DNA of 64,000 bases from Corallococcus soli. Lineage in GTDB: Bacteria > Myxococcota > Myxococcia > Myxococcales > Myxococcaceae. The translations under genes and the position numbers were made by a program. The notes under the pieces were generated by a model. That model ran no database searches. It saw only the letters and a list, made by a program, of their open reading frames with translations, and was not told the origin of the DNA. Below are positions 34,462 to 43,774 of this stretch, one piece after another (positions within the stretch are counted from its first letter, which is position 1; every line of letters starts with the position of its first letter). The DNA is taken from positions 124,001 through 188,000 of the forward strand of contig NZ_JAAIYO010000001.1 of the NCBI RefSeq assembly GCF_014930455.1. Direction: 5' to 3'.

Positions 34462-36009
34462 TCAGGGGGATGACAGCCGCTCCCGGAGGACGTGCTTCTG
34501 GACCTTGCCCAGGGCGTTGCGGGGTAGGGCGTCGGTGAAGACGACGCGGCGCGGCTTCTTGAAGGCGGCCAGACGTTCGCGGCACCAGTCGACCAGGGCC
34601 TGGGCGTCCTGGGGCGCACCGGGAGTGGAGACGATGACGGCGACGACCTGTTCGCCGAAGTCGGCATCCGGCAGGCCCAGCACGGCGGCCTCGGCGACGG
34701 AGGGGTGTCCGGCGAGGACCTCTTCGACCTCGCGGGGGTAGACGTTGAAGCCGCCGCTGATGATGAGCTCGCGGGCGCGGCCGGTGATGCGCAGGAAGCC
34801 GTCAGGGTCGTACTCGCCCAGGTCGCCGGTGCGGAACCAGCCGTCGGCGTCGAAGGCCTCGGTGGTGGCGTCCGGGCGGCGCCAGTAGCCGGTGAAGACG
34901 TGGGGTCCGCGCACCTCGATTTCACCTGTCTCGCCGCGGGGCAGGACCGCACGCGAGCGCACGTCCACGACGCGGGCCTCCTGGCCGGGGAAGGGCATGC
35001 CCACGGTGCCGGGGCGGCGCTCGCCGTCGTAGGGCTGGGTGGTGTTCATGAGCGTCTCCGTCATGCCGTAGCGCTCCAGGATGCGGGCGCCGAGCTGGCC
35101 TTCAATGTCCAGGCACAGCTGGGGGCTCAGCGGCGCGGAGCCGGACACCCACAGGCGCAAGGCGCGCGGCTTCACGCCGGTGCGGCGCGACTCCTCCAGC
35201 AGGCGCCCGTACATGGTGGGCACGCCGAAGAAGAGGGTGAGGGACGCATCCCCGTGGAGGGATGCGAGGGCTTCGGAGGCGACGAAGCGGCGGCGCAGGT
35301 CCACGCTGGCGCCGGTGAAGAGGGTGCCATGCAGGCCCACCATGAGGCCGTGGGTGTGGAAGAGCGGCAGGGTGAGCAGCAGCCGGTCCGCGTCCGTCCA
35401 GCGCCACGCTTCGGTGACGGCACGCACGTTGGCGAGCAGCTGCCGGTGCTGGAGCATGGCGCCCTTGGAGCGGCCGGTGGTGCCGGACGTGTAGCCCAGC
35501 ACCGCGAGGTCCTCCGCGCCGGGCAGGGGCAGCGGGGCGTGGGAGGCGGAGCCCTGCGCGAGGAGGGTGTCGAAGGGCACGGTGGGCAGGGATGCGGGGA
35601 GGTCCGGAGGGGGCGGCTCCACGGTGATGAGCCATTGCAGCGCGGGGAGCTGATCGCGCAGGGGCGCGAGTTCGGAGGCGCCCGAGGTGCCGGTGACGCA
35701 GACCTTCACCTCCGCGTCGGAGAGGATGTGGGCCAGCTCGACCTGGCGGTACGCGGTGTTGACGAGCACGGCGACGCAGCCGGCGGCCTGGACGCCCAGC
35801 CAGGTGACGACGAACGCGTCGCTGTTCTCCAGGAAGAGGGCCACGCGCTCACCGGGAGCGAGGCCCCGGGCCTTGAGGCCGCGAGCGAACGCGGTGACGC
35901 GCTCCGCGAGCTGTCCGCGCGTGAAGGTGGTGCCCTCGAAGGAGAGCAGCGGGCGCGAGGGCGCGTGACGGGCATGGTCGAGGAACGCTTCGAGCAGGGA
36001 GGCCGGCAT
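34462..36009 (-). CDS. Acyl-CoA synthetase, MatB/ACSF3-like
   Basis: 515 aa from ATG 36009. AMP-forming adenylating enzyme: Gly-Tyr-Thr-Ser-Gly-Thr-Thr-Gly-Arg-Ser-Lys-Gly (about 172-183), Tyr-Gly-Met-Thr-Glu-Thr near 335, Thr-Gly-Asp near 415 and the catalytic Lys502 in Leu-Gly-Lys-Val-Gln-Lys. The Pro-Tyr-Asp-Gly-Glu-Arg-Arg-Pro-Gly-Thr-Val-Gly block following the Tyr-Gly-Met-Thr-Glu motif is typical of malonyl/methylmalonyl-CoA synthetases (MatB, ACSF3), so malonate or a related diacid is the best guess. Such an enzyme could supply extender units for fatty-acid or polyketide synthesis. No associated decarboxylase or transporter in the window. Confidence 0.88.
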   Translation of the reverse strand: MPASLLEAFLDHARHAPSRPLLSFEGTTFTRGQLAERVTAFARGLKARGLAPGERVALFLENSDAFVVTWLGVQAAGCVAVLVNTAYRQVELAHILSDAEVKVCVTGTSGASELAPLRDQLPALQWLITVEPPPPDLPASLPTVPFDTLLAQGSASHAPLPLPGAEDLAVLGYTSGTTGRSKGAMLQHRQLLANVRAVTEAWRWTDADRLLLTLPLFHTHGLMVGLHGTLFTGASVDLRRRFVASEALASLHGDASLTLFFGVPTMYGRLLEESRRTGVKPRALRLWVSGSAPLSPQLCLDIEGQLGARILERYGMTETLMNTTQPYDGERRPGTVGMPFPGQEARVVDVRSRAVLPRGETGEIEVRGPHVFTGYWRRPDATTEAFDADGWFRTGDLGEYDPDGFLRITGRARELIISGGFNVYPREVEEVLAGHPSVAEAAVLGLPDADFGEQVVAVIVSTPGAPQDAQALVDWCRERLAAFKKPRRVVFTDALPRNALGKVQKHVLRERLSSP

Positions 36010-36108
36010 GGTGCCCGCGAGCCTAGCTGGGACGGAGGGCTGTGGGGGGAAGGGGAGTGATACATTCAAGCCTCCTCCGTGCGGCGCCCACGCAAGGGTC
36101 ATCCCGAC

Positions 36109-36978
36109 ATGTCCAGCCTCTGGTTCAACGTCCCCTTCCTGTATTGCCGCTTCCGGATGGTCATCGCGCATTCGACGCGCCGCCAGGGAAAGCCAGATTC
36201 AGCGGGGATGCGAAGTGAGTCGAGACACGCCGCGCAGGTGGTCATCTCGGGCTCATTCCGCCTTCAAGGCAGCCACAGTGTCCTGGGTGCGTACTTCCAC
36301 GACACGAAAGCGGTGTACCGGGTCCAGGGGTGGATCAAGGACGCGGTGATCAACACCGGTCCGCAATTCCGACAGGAACTGCTGACCACGAAGGTCGTCT
36401 CTGGACTCACCACGCCGGGGACCGTCTCCCTGTCCATCAAGCCTGAGTTCGATCATCGGGCGACCTTGTCCGCGTTCGTTCTCGAAGAACACCGCATCAG
36501 GATGCAGGTCCATACCGTGCAGCGGCTCGCATCTCCGAACCTGAACGGCTCCACGGAAGAAGACACCGTGGACGTCTTCGATGCCCAGTTCAATGTCTGT
36601 GATGGGAAGGTCCCGGAAACGCCCGGTGAGCTGCGCATCAATGAAAAAACAGATGGCGCCAGCGCGTACGTCCCCGACTGTCAACGGGACTGCGAGAAGC
36701 CAATGGTTTCCTGTGTCCTCCGCCTCACGCCCGGCATCCCGGCCTTTCGCATCGTGGATGACTCCGTGGAGCAGAACCCCATTCAAAACTGTCGCATCCG
36801 CGTCCGGGGCCCGGACGGCCGGGAGCAGGAGCTCGAGACCGACGCGCACGGTGAAGTCTTCATCCCCCGCACCGGCGACGAGGTCTACACCCTGCTCGGC
36901 GTCGTCCAGGACGAGGCCCCTCTTGCTGGCGCGCTCCTGGGTGAATGGACCGTCGAATCCATGCCGGACCTGCCCTGA
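36109..36978 (+). CDS. Unknown protein with C-terminal regulatory-like beta domain
   Basis: 289 aa from ATG 36109, though a GTG at 36079 is possible and no Shine-Dalgarno sequence decides between them. The middle is rich in beta-strand-like segments with several Cys (Cys-Gln-Arg-Asp-Cys near 190 and others). The C-terminus contains Cys-Arg-Ile-Arg-Val-Arg-Gly-Pro-Asp-Gly and Thr-Asp-Ala-His-Gly-Glu-Val, the reading of a carboxypeptidase-regulatory/VgrG-type beta fold with a Gly-Glu turn. Codon use is a little less G/C-rich than its neighbours. Followed 30 bases later by the 522-aa gene, so probably a pair. Family not recognised. Confidence 0.7.
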   Translation: MSSLWFNVPFLYCRFRMVIAHSTRRQGKPDSAGMRSESRHAAQVVISGSFRLQGSHSVLGAYFHDTKAVYRVQGWIKDAVINTGPQFRQELLTTKVVSGLTTPGTVSLSIKPEFDHRATLSAFVLEEHRIRMQVHTVQRLASPNLNGSTEEDTVDVFDAQFNVCDGKVPETPGELRINEKTDGASAYVPDCQRDCEKPMVSCVLRLTPGIPAFRIVDDSVEQNPIQNCRIRVRGPDGREQELETDAHGEVFIPRTGDEVYTLLGVVQDEAPLAGALLGEWTVESMPDLP

Positions 36979-37008
36979 ACCTCCTTCCCGACCGACACCT
37001 CCAGACCC

Positions 37009-38577
37009 ATGCCGAATCTTGAAACGCTGTTGAAGGACACGCTGCTGCTCACCGCCGCTCCCGACGCACCGTGGAAGTCCTACGGCGCGAGCCCGGGCAC
37101 GATGGAAGCCGCCGCGGCGGACCCGGGCACCCCGGGACGCTGGAAGTGGTCCCACGACGTCCGCAAGCCGGGGCGCGTGAGCGGGGTGACCTACCACCTG
37201 CTCCGGACGCCCTGGTACGTCGAACAGACCCCCACCGTCCTGGAGGAGCTCCTCTGGCATCCCATCGAGGTGGGCTATCGCGGCCTGCCCCTGACGCTGG
37301 AGCTCACCAAGAAGTTCCTGGTGCGCAAATACGAGACCTCCAGTGGAACCGTCGCCGAGGGCCAATCCGCCTACTGGCTTCCCGCGGAGCTCGACCGGAG
37401 CATGCTGCTCGTCTTCGGCTTCCAGCTGAACCTGCGCGCGAAGTCCAAGACCTACTCGCTGGAGCCCATCCCCCTGGATGTGCTGGAGCAGGACGACTTC
37501 ATGCCCAGGCCCGGCGCGAAGCCGCCCAAGGCTCCCGTCATGAAGGTGACGCGCACGGAGACCGGCACCCTCCAGCTCGTGCCCCTGCGGGTGCTGGTGT
37601 GCGCGGAGTTCGTCTGCTGCCAGGAGAGCACCGACTACGTGCCGGGCGCCAAGGCGCGCACGTCGCGATTCCGGCCGCACCTGATGATCATGAGCAACCG
37701 TCCGTTGGAGAAGCTGGCCGCGAAGATCAGCATCCGCCGTCCCTCCATGTCCACCATGGCGCATGAGGGCCTGCCCCCCGCGGACGACGAGGATGGGATG
37801 TCGCACATGATGGCGACGGGGATGTGGTCGGACTCGAACTCGCCGGAGGTCGCCTGGGAGAAGATCTTCACTGTTTCGATTCCGCCGGTCTGGTCCTCCA
37901 TCTTCTCCCGCTTCAAGACGAACCTCCCGGCGGGCGCGGGCTACCTGATGGCCTCGCCGGACGCCCCGGGAGGACCGGGCTTTCTCTCGCACCGCTGGAA
38001 CGACGCGGCGGGACGGTACGAGCAGCATCAGGAGGAGCTGATGCCGGGCCAGGGATACTTCGACAACATCCACGTGGCGCCACCCATGCGCGCACCCAAG
38101 ACCCTCCGCGACCTCTATCCGGACGCGAAGCTGCACCTGGACGAGATCGTCATGGCGCCCTTCTGCATCCATGACTGTCTTCACCAACACTGGCGCTGGT
38201 TGCCGGCGAAGGAGAAGTCCCTGCACGGTTGGGATGCGAAGGGTCCCTATACCGTCCCGGGGGCTCCGCACATCCCGCTGCATCAGCACCTGCGCGTGGA
38301 GGTGGAGTCTCCCCACGCGTATGCCTATTGCGTCCGCTCGGAACAGGTCCTGGAGCCGGGCCGCTGGGAGTACGTCCTGCACGAAGGACTGGCCTACGGG
38401 ATCAGCGCGAGCAACGACGCGATGGGCAAGCTGCTGCTGGGAGGTCGGGCGCTGCTCTCCCCGTGGCCCTCGGAGGCGCAGACGTCGTGGGCGATGTTCT
38501 ACTGGGTGCTGCGCTACAGCCGCACCCGGGACCGGGCCGTTGAGCGGCTCCTGGAGGATGGGGCGCCCGTGCCCTGA
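37009..38577 (+). CDS. Unknown 522-aa protein, His/Cys-rich core
   Basis: 522 aa, soluble-looking, no signal peptide. N-terminal half alternates charged strands; a Cys-Ala-Glu-Phe-Val-Cys-Cys cluster lies near residue 200. Between residues 380 and 430 there is a His/Cys-dense stretch (Phe-Cys-Ile-His-Asp-Cys-Leu-His-Gln-His-Trp-Arg-Trp, then His-Ile-Pro-Leu-His-Gln-His), which could bind metal. The C-terminal tail is Trp/Tyr-rich. Follows the 289-aa gene by 30 bases in the same direction. I do not recognise either protein; the pair looks like an accessory module. Confidence 0.75.
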   Translation: MPNLETLLKDTLLLTAAPDAPWKSYGASPGTMEAAAADPGTPGRWKWSHDVRKPGRVSGVTYHLLRTPWYVEQTPTVLEELLWHPIEVGYRGLPLTLELTKKFLVRKYETSSGTVAEGQSAYWLPAELDRSMLLVFGFQLNLRAKSKTYSLEPIPLDVLEQDDFMPRPGAKPPKAPVMKVTRTETGTLQLVPLRVLVCAEFVCCQESTDYVPGAKARTSRFRPHLMIMSNRPLEKLAAKISIRRPSMSTMAHEGLPPADDEDGMSHMMATGMWSDSNSPEVAWEKIFTVSIPPVWSSIFSRFKTNLPAGAGYLMASPDAPGGPGFLSHRWNDAAGRYEQHQEELMPGQGYFDNIHVAPPMRAPKTLRDLYPDAKLHLDEIVMAPFCIHDCLHQHWRWLPAKEKSLHGWDAKGPYTVPGAPHIPLHQHLRVEVESPHAYAYCVRSEQVLEPGRWEYVLHEGLAYGISASNDAMGKLLLGGRALLSPWPSEAQTSWAMFYWVLRYSRTRDRAVERLLEDGAPVP

Positions 38578-38752
38578 CGGGCGCGTCCCTCCCCCTCGTC
38601 CAGCCCGGACTCGACCTTCGCCACGCTGCTGGGGAGCAAGGCTGGGCGAGGGGGTGCGCGGACCGGGGGACGCCTCCGGAAATGTCAGACCGGCTTGGTA
38701 TGAATCACCTTGCGGCGCCATTCAGGGCGCCGCGAAAAGGGTCGCCTACACA

Positions 38753-40264
38753 ATGAATATGTCATTGATTCCTCTCGGGATTCTGGTCGGCATGGCAGGG
38801 GTCGGCTGCGGAGGGCTCGACGAGGCCGAGGCGGTGGACTCTTCCATGTCGCCGGACGCGACCTCCCAGGTCACCCAGGGCCTGATCACCCAGGTCACCG
38901 GCACCAGTCCGGTCACCTTCGTCGCCACGTCGGGCAATGAGACGAAGCCCTACGACCAGTCCGCCACGTCGGTGGTGGCATACATGCGGGACTCCGCGAC
39001 CGGGGCGTTCACGGCCTATCCGGGCACGGGCTCCGCGGACGGCACCCTCTCCGTGCCGAACGTCCCCTCCGGCCGCATCTACCTGAAGCTGGGCTCGCGC
39101 TACCTGGTGAGCACCGGCCGCGCGTTCGACCTGGGCTCCACGGAGTGGGGCCGCGATGGCACCTTCGCCTCGCTGCCCACCCCCGTGACGGTGTCCGCCA
39201 CCGGCCTGTCTCCCTGGCAGCAGGGGGACTACCTGGAAATGTATTCGTTGAACCCGGGCGCGTTCGGCTACATCCACGGCGGCGCCACGGGGTTCCCCCT
39301 GACGGGCGCCACGTCGCTCTCCGGGCTGAGCTTCAATTACGCCAACATGCTCAACCCGGTGCTGCTCGACAGCGGCCGCGGGGACGTGTTCTCGCTGGCG
39401 CAGATGCGGTTGCGGACGAGCGCGAATGGCGTGCCCTACCGCGCGATGCACAAGGTGCTCGACACGAGCATGACGCAGGTGGAGGGCCAGCCCGTCACCG
39501 TCAGCGGGACCTTCACCCAGCCCGTCGCGACAGGCACCTTCGCGGTGGACTGGAGGCGCTCGGCCTTCGAGGCCCTGCGCACCCAGGTGAACCCGGACGC
39601 GGTCAGCACGCACAGTGAGATCTGGATGTCCGCCCGGCCGGCCGCGCTGGGCTCGGCGCTCGCGTCCATCAGCGGGCAGCCACTGCTCGTGAAGCTCAAT
39701 CCTGACACGCTGCGGACCGACCTCGTGACGGGGAGCATGACCTACAACAACCCGCTCCCGGCGACGTGGCAGAAGGTGGCGCTCGCCGCCGCGGGCTTCA
39801 CGAAGAGCTACGCGCTGGGAACCGCGATGCCCTACGCCATGAGCGTGGACATCCGCGTGGATCAGGAGGCGAGCGCGTTCACCGCCGCGCCCGTGCAGCC
39901 CCTCGTCGGGCCGGTGCAGGCGCCCCTGGTGAACACGCGCGGCGCGTTCCAGAACCTCACGGGCGTGGGGGCCGACGCCTCGCTGCGCTGGTCGAAGCCG
40001 CTGGTCGGCACGGCCACGAACTACGTGGTGAACATCTACCGGCTGGGCACGAGCAACGGGTACACCACCGTGACGCGCGTGACGGCGCTGCACACGGACC
40101 TCCAGAGCGTGTACCTGCCCCCGGGCGTGCTGCAGGCGGGCCAGACGTACTTCGCGGAAATCCAGAGCTGGTACCAGCCCGGCTCGGACCTGGCGGCGAG
40201 CCCGTTCAAGCGCTCGCTGCCCCGAGGCCGCGCCAGCGTGCTCACCGGCATGTTCAGCCCGTAG
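38753..40264 (+). CDS. Lipoprotein with FnIII-like C-terminal domain
   Basis: 503 aa from ATG 38753 (ATG 38759 follows); the frame is open upstream but that part overlaps the preceding gene out of frame. Lipobox Gly-Val-Gly-Cys (Cys about residue 19) and a Ser/Asp/Thr-rich linker. The body has Val-Thr/Ser-rich beta strands; residues about 410-495 read like a fibronectin-type III domain (Leu-Arg-Trp-Ser-Lys-Pro, Tyr-Val-Val-Asn-Ile-Tyr-Arg-Leu, Tyr-Phe-Ala-Glu-Ile). Surface or periplasmic, function unknown. The 175-base gap before it shows no gene. Confidence 0.8.
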   Translation: MNMSLIPLGILVGMAGVGCGGLDEAEAVDSSMSPDATSQVTQGLITQVTGTSPVTFVATSGNETKPYDQSATSVVAYMRDSATGAFTAYPGTGSADGTLSVPNVPSGRIYLKLGSRYLVSTGRAFDLGSTEWGRDGTFASLPTPVTVSATGLSPWQQGDYLEMYSLNPGAFGYIHGGATGFPLTGATSLSGLSFNYANMLNPVLLDSGRGDVFSLAQMRLRTSANGVPYRAMHKVLDTSMTQVEGQPVTVSGTFTQPVATGTFAVDWRRSAFEALRTQVNPDAVSTHSEIWMSARPAALGSALASISGQPLLVKLNPDTLRTDLVTGSMTYNNPLPATWQKVALAAAGFTKSYALGTAMPYAMSVDIRVDQEASAFTAAPVQPLVGPVQAPLVNTRGAFQNLTGVGADASLRWSKPLVGTATNYVVNIYRLGTSNGYTTVTRVTALHTDLQSVYLPPGVLQAGQTYFAEIQSWYQPGSDLAASPFKRSLPRGRASVLTGMFSP

Positions 40265-40278
40265 TCGCTGGGTTGGCC

Positions 40279-40355
40279 GCGGCCATCGGGTGCGGTTGAA
40301 GAGGAGCCCGTCAGGACCCTTCTTCCGCTCACGCAGGCTCACCCCCGATGGCCGC
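40279..40355. terminator. Long inverted repeat after the lipoprotein gene
   Basis: Arms of 12 identical pairs, GCGGCCATCGGG (40279-40290) and CCCGATGGCCGC (40344-40355), enclose a 53-base spacer containing a weaker internal pairing of GAAGAGG-like and CCCTTCTTCC-like sequences. It lies between convergent genes (ends 40264 and 40442) so may end transcripts from both sides. Confidence 0.4.
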
Positions 40356-40441
40356 TCCTTCTAGGGATTGCAGGTGGCCCGGCCGGCCTTCGCCCGACCG
40401 GGCCTCCTGCGCTTGCTGGTGCTCTTCCAGCGGAGGTCGCG

Positions 40442-41569
40442 TCAGAACACCGCCACGCCGGCGGTGAAGCTGAACAGGAAGCCGCCGTGCTGGGTGAGGT
40501 CCACGGCGGTCGCGGTGAGGAAGTCCTTCTGGCCGCCGTCGCGCATCCGCCAGTTGTCTTCACGCATCCGGAAGCCCCAGCCCACGCGCGTGCCCAGGTA
40601 GAGGGGCCCCAGCGAGCGGCGCACGCCCACGCCCACCGTCGCCACCGGGGTGAGCAGCATGTCCGCGTACCGTCGCTCGCCGCCGTTCACCTCCGACCAG
40701 GACTCCCCGCCGAAGTTGAAGCTCGTGCCCGCCTCCACGAAGGGGCTCGTGGGCACCTCACCCAGTGGATACAGCCGGACCAGGGGGCCCACGCGCACGC
40801 CCCACGCGCCCGCGCCGCCGCTCACGTTGAGCCCCAGCCACGGCTTCAGCCGGTACTCCACCTCGCCGCCGAAGACGCCCGACGGGCTGTTGAAGCCCAG
40901 CGACACGCCCAGGTCCAGCGTCGTCATGCCGGAGCGGAAGGAGCGCTTCACCGCCGCCTCGGACGCGTCGCGGCCCATCGAGTCCTGGCCCATGCTCCCC
41001 CCGGTCGGCGCGTCCACCGCCAGCGTCGAACCGGACGCGCTCCGTGACTCCAGCGCGGCGGGCACCTCCTCCTGCGTCGCGGGCGCGAAGTCGCTGGCGG
41101 GGCGCTCTTCCGAGGGCGCGGATGTCGGCACCTCCTGACTCGCGGCGCCCAGCTTCTCGGCCTCCGCGAGCACGGACTGCGCCATCACCACCGCGCCCTT
41201 GTCACTCAGGCTGGGATTGACGAAGTCATACGCCAGCGTCTTGGTGCGCACCGGCTGCGCGGTCGTCTGCAATTGATATGTCAGCCGGTACTTCTCTCCC
41301 GCGCGCGTCACCTTCGCGGTGACGTTCACGTCGGATGCGCCCTCGTGCTGCGGATCCATCAGGATGGACTCGGACCCCGCCGCCTTCACCGCCTCCGCGA
41401 TGCCATACCGCGTCTTCGCCGCCACGGTGCCCGCGCTCAATCCGGGGGCGTCCACCTCGCTGCCCACGTCGGTGAGCTGGAAGTAGACGGGGTCGGCCAG
41501 GGATGACAGGGGCAGAAGGGTGGCGGCCAGCAGCATGCTGGTACGCACCCGGAGAGCGGTGGGGCGCAT
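40442..41569 (-). CDS. Outer-membrane beta-barrel candidate with periplasmic N-domain
   Basis: 375 aa from ATG 41569. Signal peptide to about residue 26 (Ser-Ser-Leu-Ala-Asp). Residues about 30-140 form an alpha/beta domain with Gly-Ile-Ala-Glu-Ala-Val and repeated Thr-Ala-Gln-Pro-Val-Arg-Thr pieces; about 145-215 is an acidic, Pro/Ser linker; residues about 225-375 read as amphipathic strands with a terminal Phe, the usual layout of a small outer-membrane barrel. Known families with this arrangement sense or bind envelope components, but no assignment is safe. It faces the sigma-54-driven operon across a 218-base gap. Confidence 0.8.
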   Translation of the reverse strand: MRPTALRVRTSMLLAATLLPLSSLADPVYFQLTDVGSEVDAPGLSAGTVAAKTRYGIAEAVKAAGSESILMDPQHEGASDVNVTAKVTRAGEKYRLTYQLQTTAQPVRTKTLAYDFVNPSLSDKGAVVMAQSVLAEAEKLGAASQEVPTSAPSEERPASDFAPATQEEVPAALESRSASGSTLAVDAPTGGSMGQDSMGRDASEAAVKRSFRSGMTTLDLGVSLGFNSPSGVFGGEVEYRLKPWLGLNVSGGAGAWGVRVGPLVRLYPLGEVPTSPFVEAGTSFNFGGESWSEVNGGERRYADMLLTPVATVGVGVRRSLGPLYLGTRVGWGFRMREDNWRMRDGGQKDFLTATAVDLTQHGGFLFSFTAGVAVF

Positions 41570-41729
41570 GGGAGGGTTCTCGAAGTGTGTGGGAGATGAA
41601 TCGGGGAACCAGACGGCCAGGCACTGTTTCTATTCACCCCCAGCGGACTCTTCGCGCGTGTCCGTTCTTGGGACGTGCCTTTCGCGCAAGCGGTCAGCGC
41701 GGGCCCGGCGCCCCGCGCGAGCCTCCTGA

Positions 41730-41754
41730 TTCCGGGGGCTTGTCCCCGCCGGAA
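41730..41754. promoter_or_regulatory. Dyad upstream of the sigma-54 promoter, possible activator site
   Basis: TTCCGG (41730-41735) and CCGGAA (41749-41754) form a symmetric dyad with inner GGG/CCC pairing, centred about 43 bases before the predicted transcription start. This is closer than typical NtrC sites but is the only clear dyad here and could bind the operon's own NtrC-family regulator. Confidence 0.4.
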
Positions 41755-41758
41755 GCAC

Positions 41759-41774
41759 TGGCACGCGTCTGGCT
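41759..41774 (+). promoter_or_regulatory. Predicted sigma-54 (-24/-12) promoter
   Basis: The sequence TGGCACG-CGTC-TGGCT matches the sigma-54 consensus TGGCACG-N4-TTGCW at all but one base; the invariant GG (41760-41761) and GC (41772-41773) are exactly 12 bases apart. Transcription would start near 41785, placing the GTG start (41788) almost at the 5' end. The operon's fourth gene is an NtrC-family activator with an intact GAFTDA-type loop, as sigma-54 requires. Confidence 0.75.
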
Positions 41775-41787
41775 ATGACCCGGCTTC

Positions 41788-43028
41788 GTGGACATCCCGA
41801 AGGCACGCCCCCAGCGCCGCAAACCCTTTCTCCTGGTGGGACTGGGCCTCGCCGTGCTCGTGGCGGTGACGGTGGGCCTGGCCCGGCTGCGGCCCGCCGC
41901 GCCCACGGTGGAGCGGGCCTCGGTGTGGCTGGACACGGTGAAGCGCGGCCCGCTGGTGCGTCAGGTGAAGGGCGCCGGCACGCTGGTGCCGGAGTCCATC
42001 CGCTGGCTCACCGCCGACACCGCCGGCCGCGTGGAGCGCATCCTCGTGCGGCCCGGCGCCACCGTCACGAAGGGCACGCTCCTGATGGAGCTGTCCAACC
42101 CGGACGTGCAGCTCCAGGCGCTGGAGGCCGAACGCCAGCTGGCGAGCGCGGAGGGCGACTTCCTGGAGCTGCGCGAGGTGCTCCAGACGCAGCGGCTGTC
42201 CCAGCAGGCCACCGTGGCCACGCTCACCGCCGAGTCCGCCGACGCGGACCGCCGGGCCCAGGCGAACACCGCCCTGTTCGCGAAGGCCTTCGTCGGCGAC
42301 CTGGAGGCGCGGCAGGCCCGGGAGAAGGCGGAGGAGGCCCGCCAGCGTCTGGCGTTGGAGCGCCAGCGATTGGACGTCATGGCCCAGAGCCTGCGCCAGC
42401 GGCTGGCCTCCCAGCAGGAGCAGGTGGAGCGCCTGAAGGCCGTGGCCCGCTTCCGCCGCCAGCAGGTGGAGTCCATGAAGGTGCTCGCGGGCGAGGACGG
42501 CGTGCTCCAGGAGCTGCCCCTGGAGCTGGGCCAGTGGGTGACGCCCGGCGTGCTGCTGGCCAAGGTGGTGAAGCCGGAGCGGCTGAAGGCGGAGCTGCGG
42601 ATCGCGGAGACGCAGGCGCGCGACATCCTGCCGGGCCTCAAGGCGCGGGTGGACACGCGCAACGGCGTCGTCGAAGGCACCGTGGCCCGCGTCGCGCCCG
42701 CGGCCAGTCAGGGCACGGTGCGCGTGGAGATAGCCCTGCCGGACGCGCTGCCGAAGGGCGCCCGGCCGGACCTCACCGTGGAGGGCACGGTGGAGCTGGA
42801 GCGGCTGGACGACGTGCTGTCCGTGGGCCGCCCCGCCGGAGCACAGGCGGAGAGCACGCTGGCGCTCTTCCGGCTGCTGCCCGGAGGGGATGAGGCGGTG
42901 CGCATCCCGGTGAAGCTGGGCCGGGGCTCGGTGAACGCCGTGGAGGTGGTGCAGGGGCTGGCCGAAGGCGACCAGGTGGTGCTGTCGGACATGACCGCAT
43001 GGGATGCGGTGGAGCGCGTGAGGCTGCG

Positions 43029-43032
<4 letters not shown>
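41788..43032 (+). CDS. HlyD/MacA-type periplasmic adaptor subunit
   Basis: 414 aa from GTG 41788, which lies only about 3 bases after the predicted sigma-54 transcription start; no closer in-frame ATG fits the membrane anchor, so it may be nearly leaderless. One N-terminal membrane helix (about residues 12-32), a lipoyl-like half near 75-110 (Ala-Gly-Arg-Val-Glu-Arg-Ile), a long coiled coil of about 115 residues (about 110-225) and the second lipoyl half and barrel domains. This is the adaptor that links an inner-membrane ABC unit to an outer-membrane channel, or acts alone. First gene of the pump operon; its stop overlaps the ATPase start (ATGA). Confidence 0.93.
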
Positions 43033-43769
<737 letters not shown>

Positions 43770-43774
43770 GGGGG

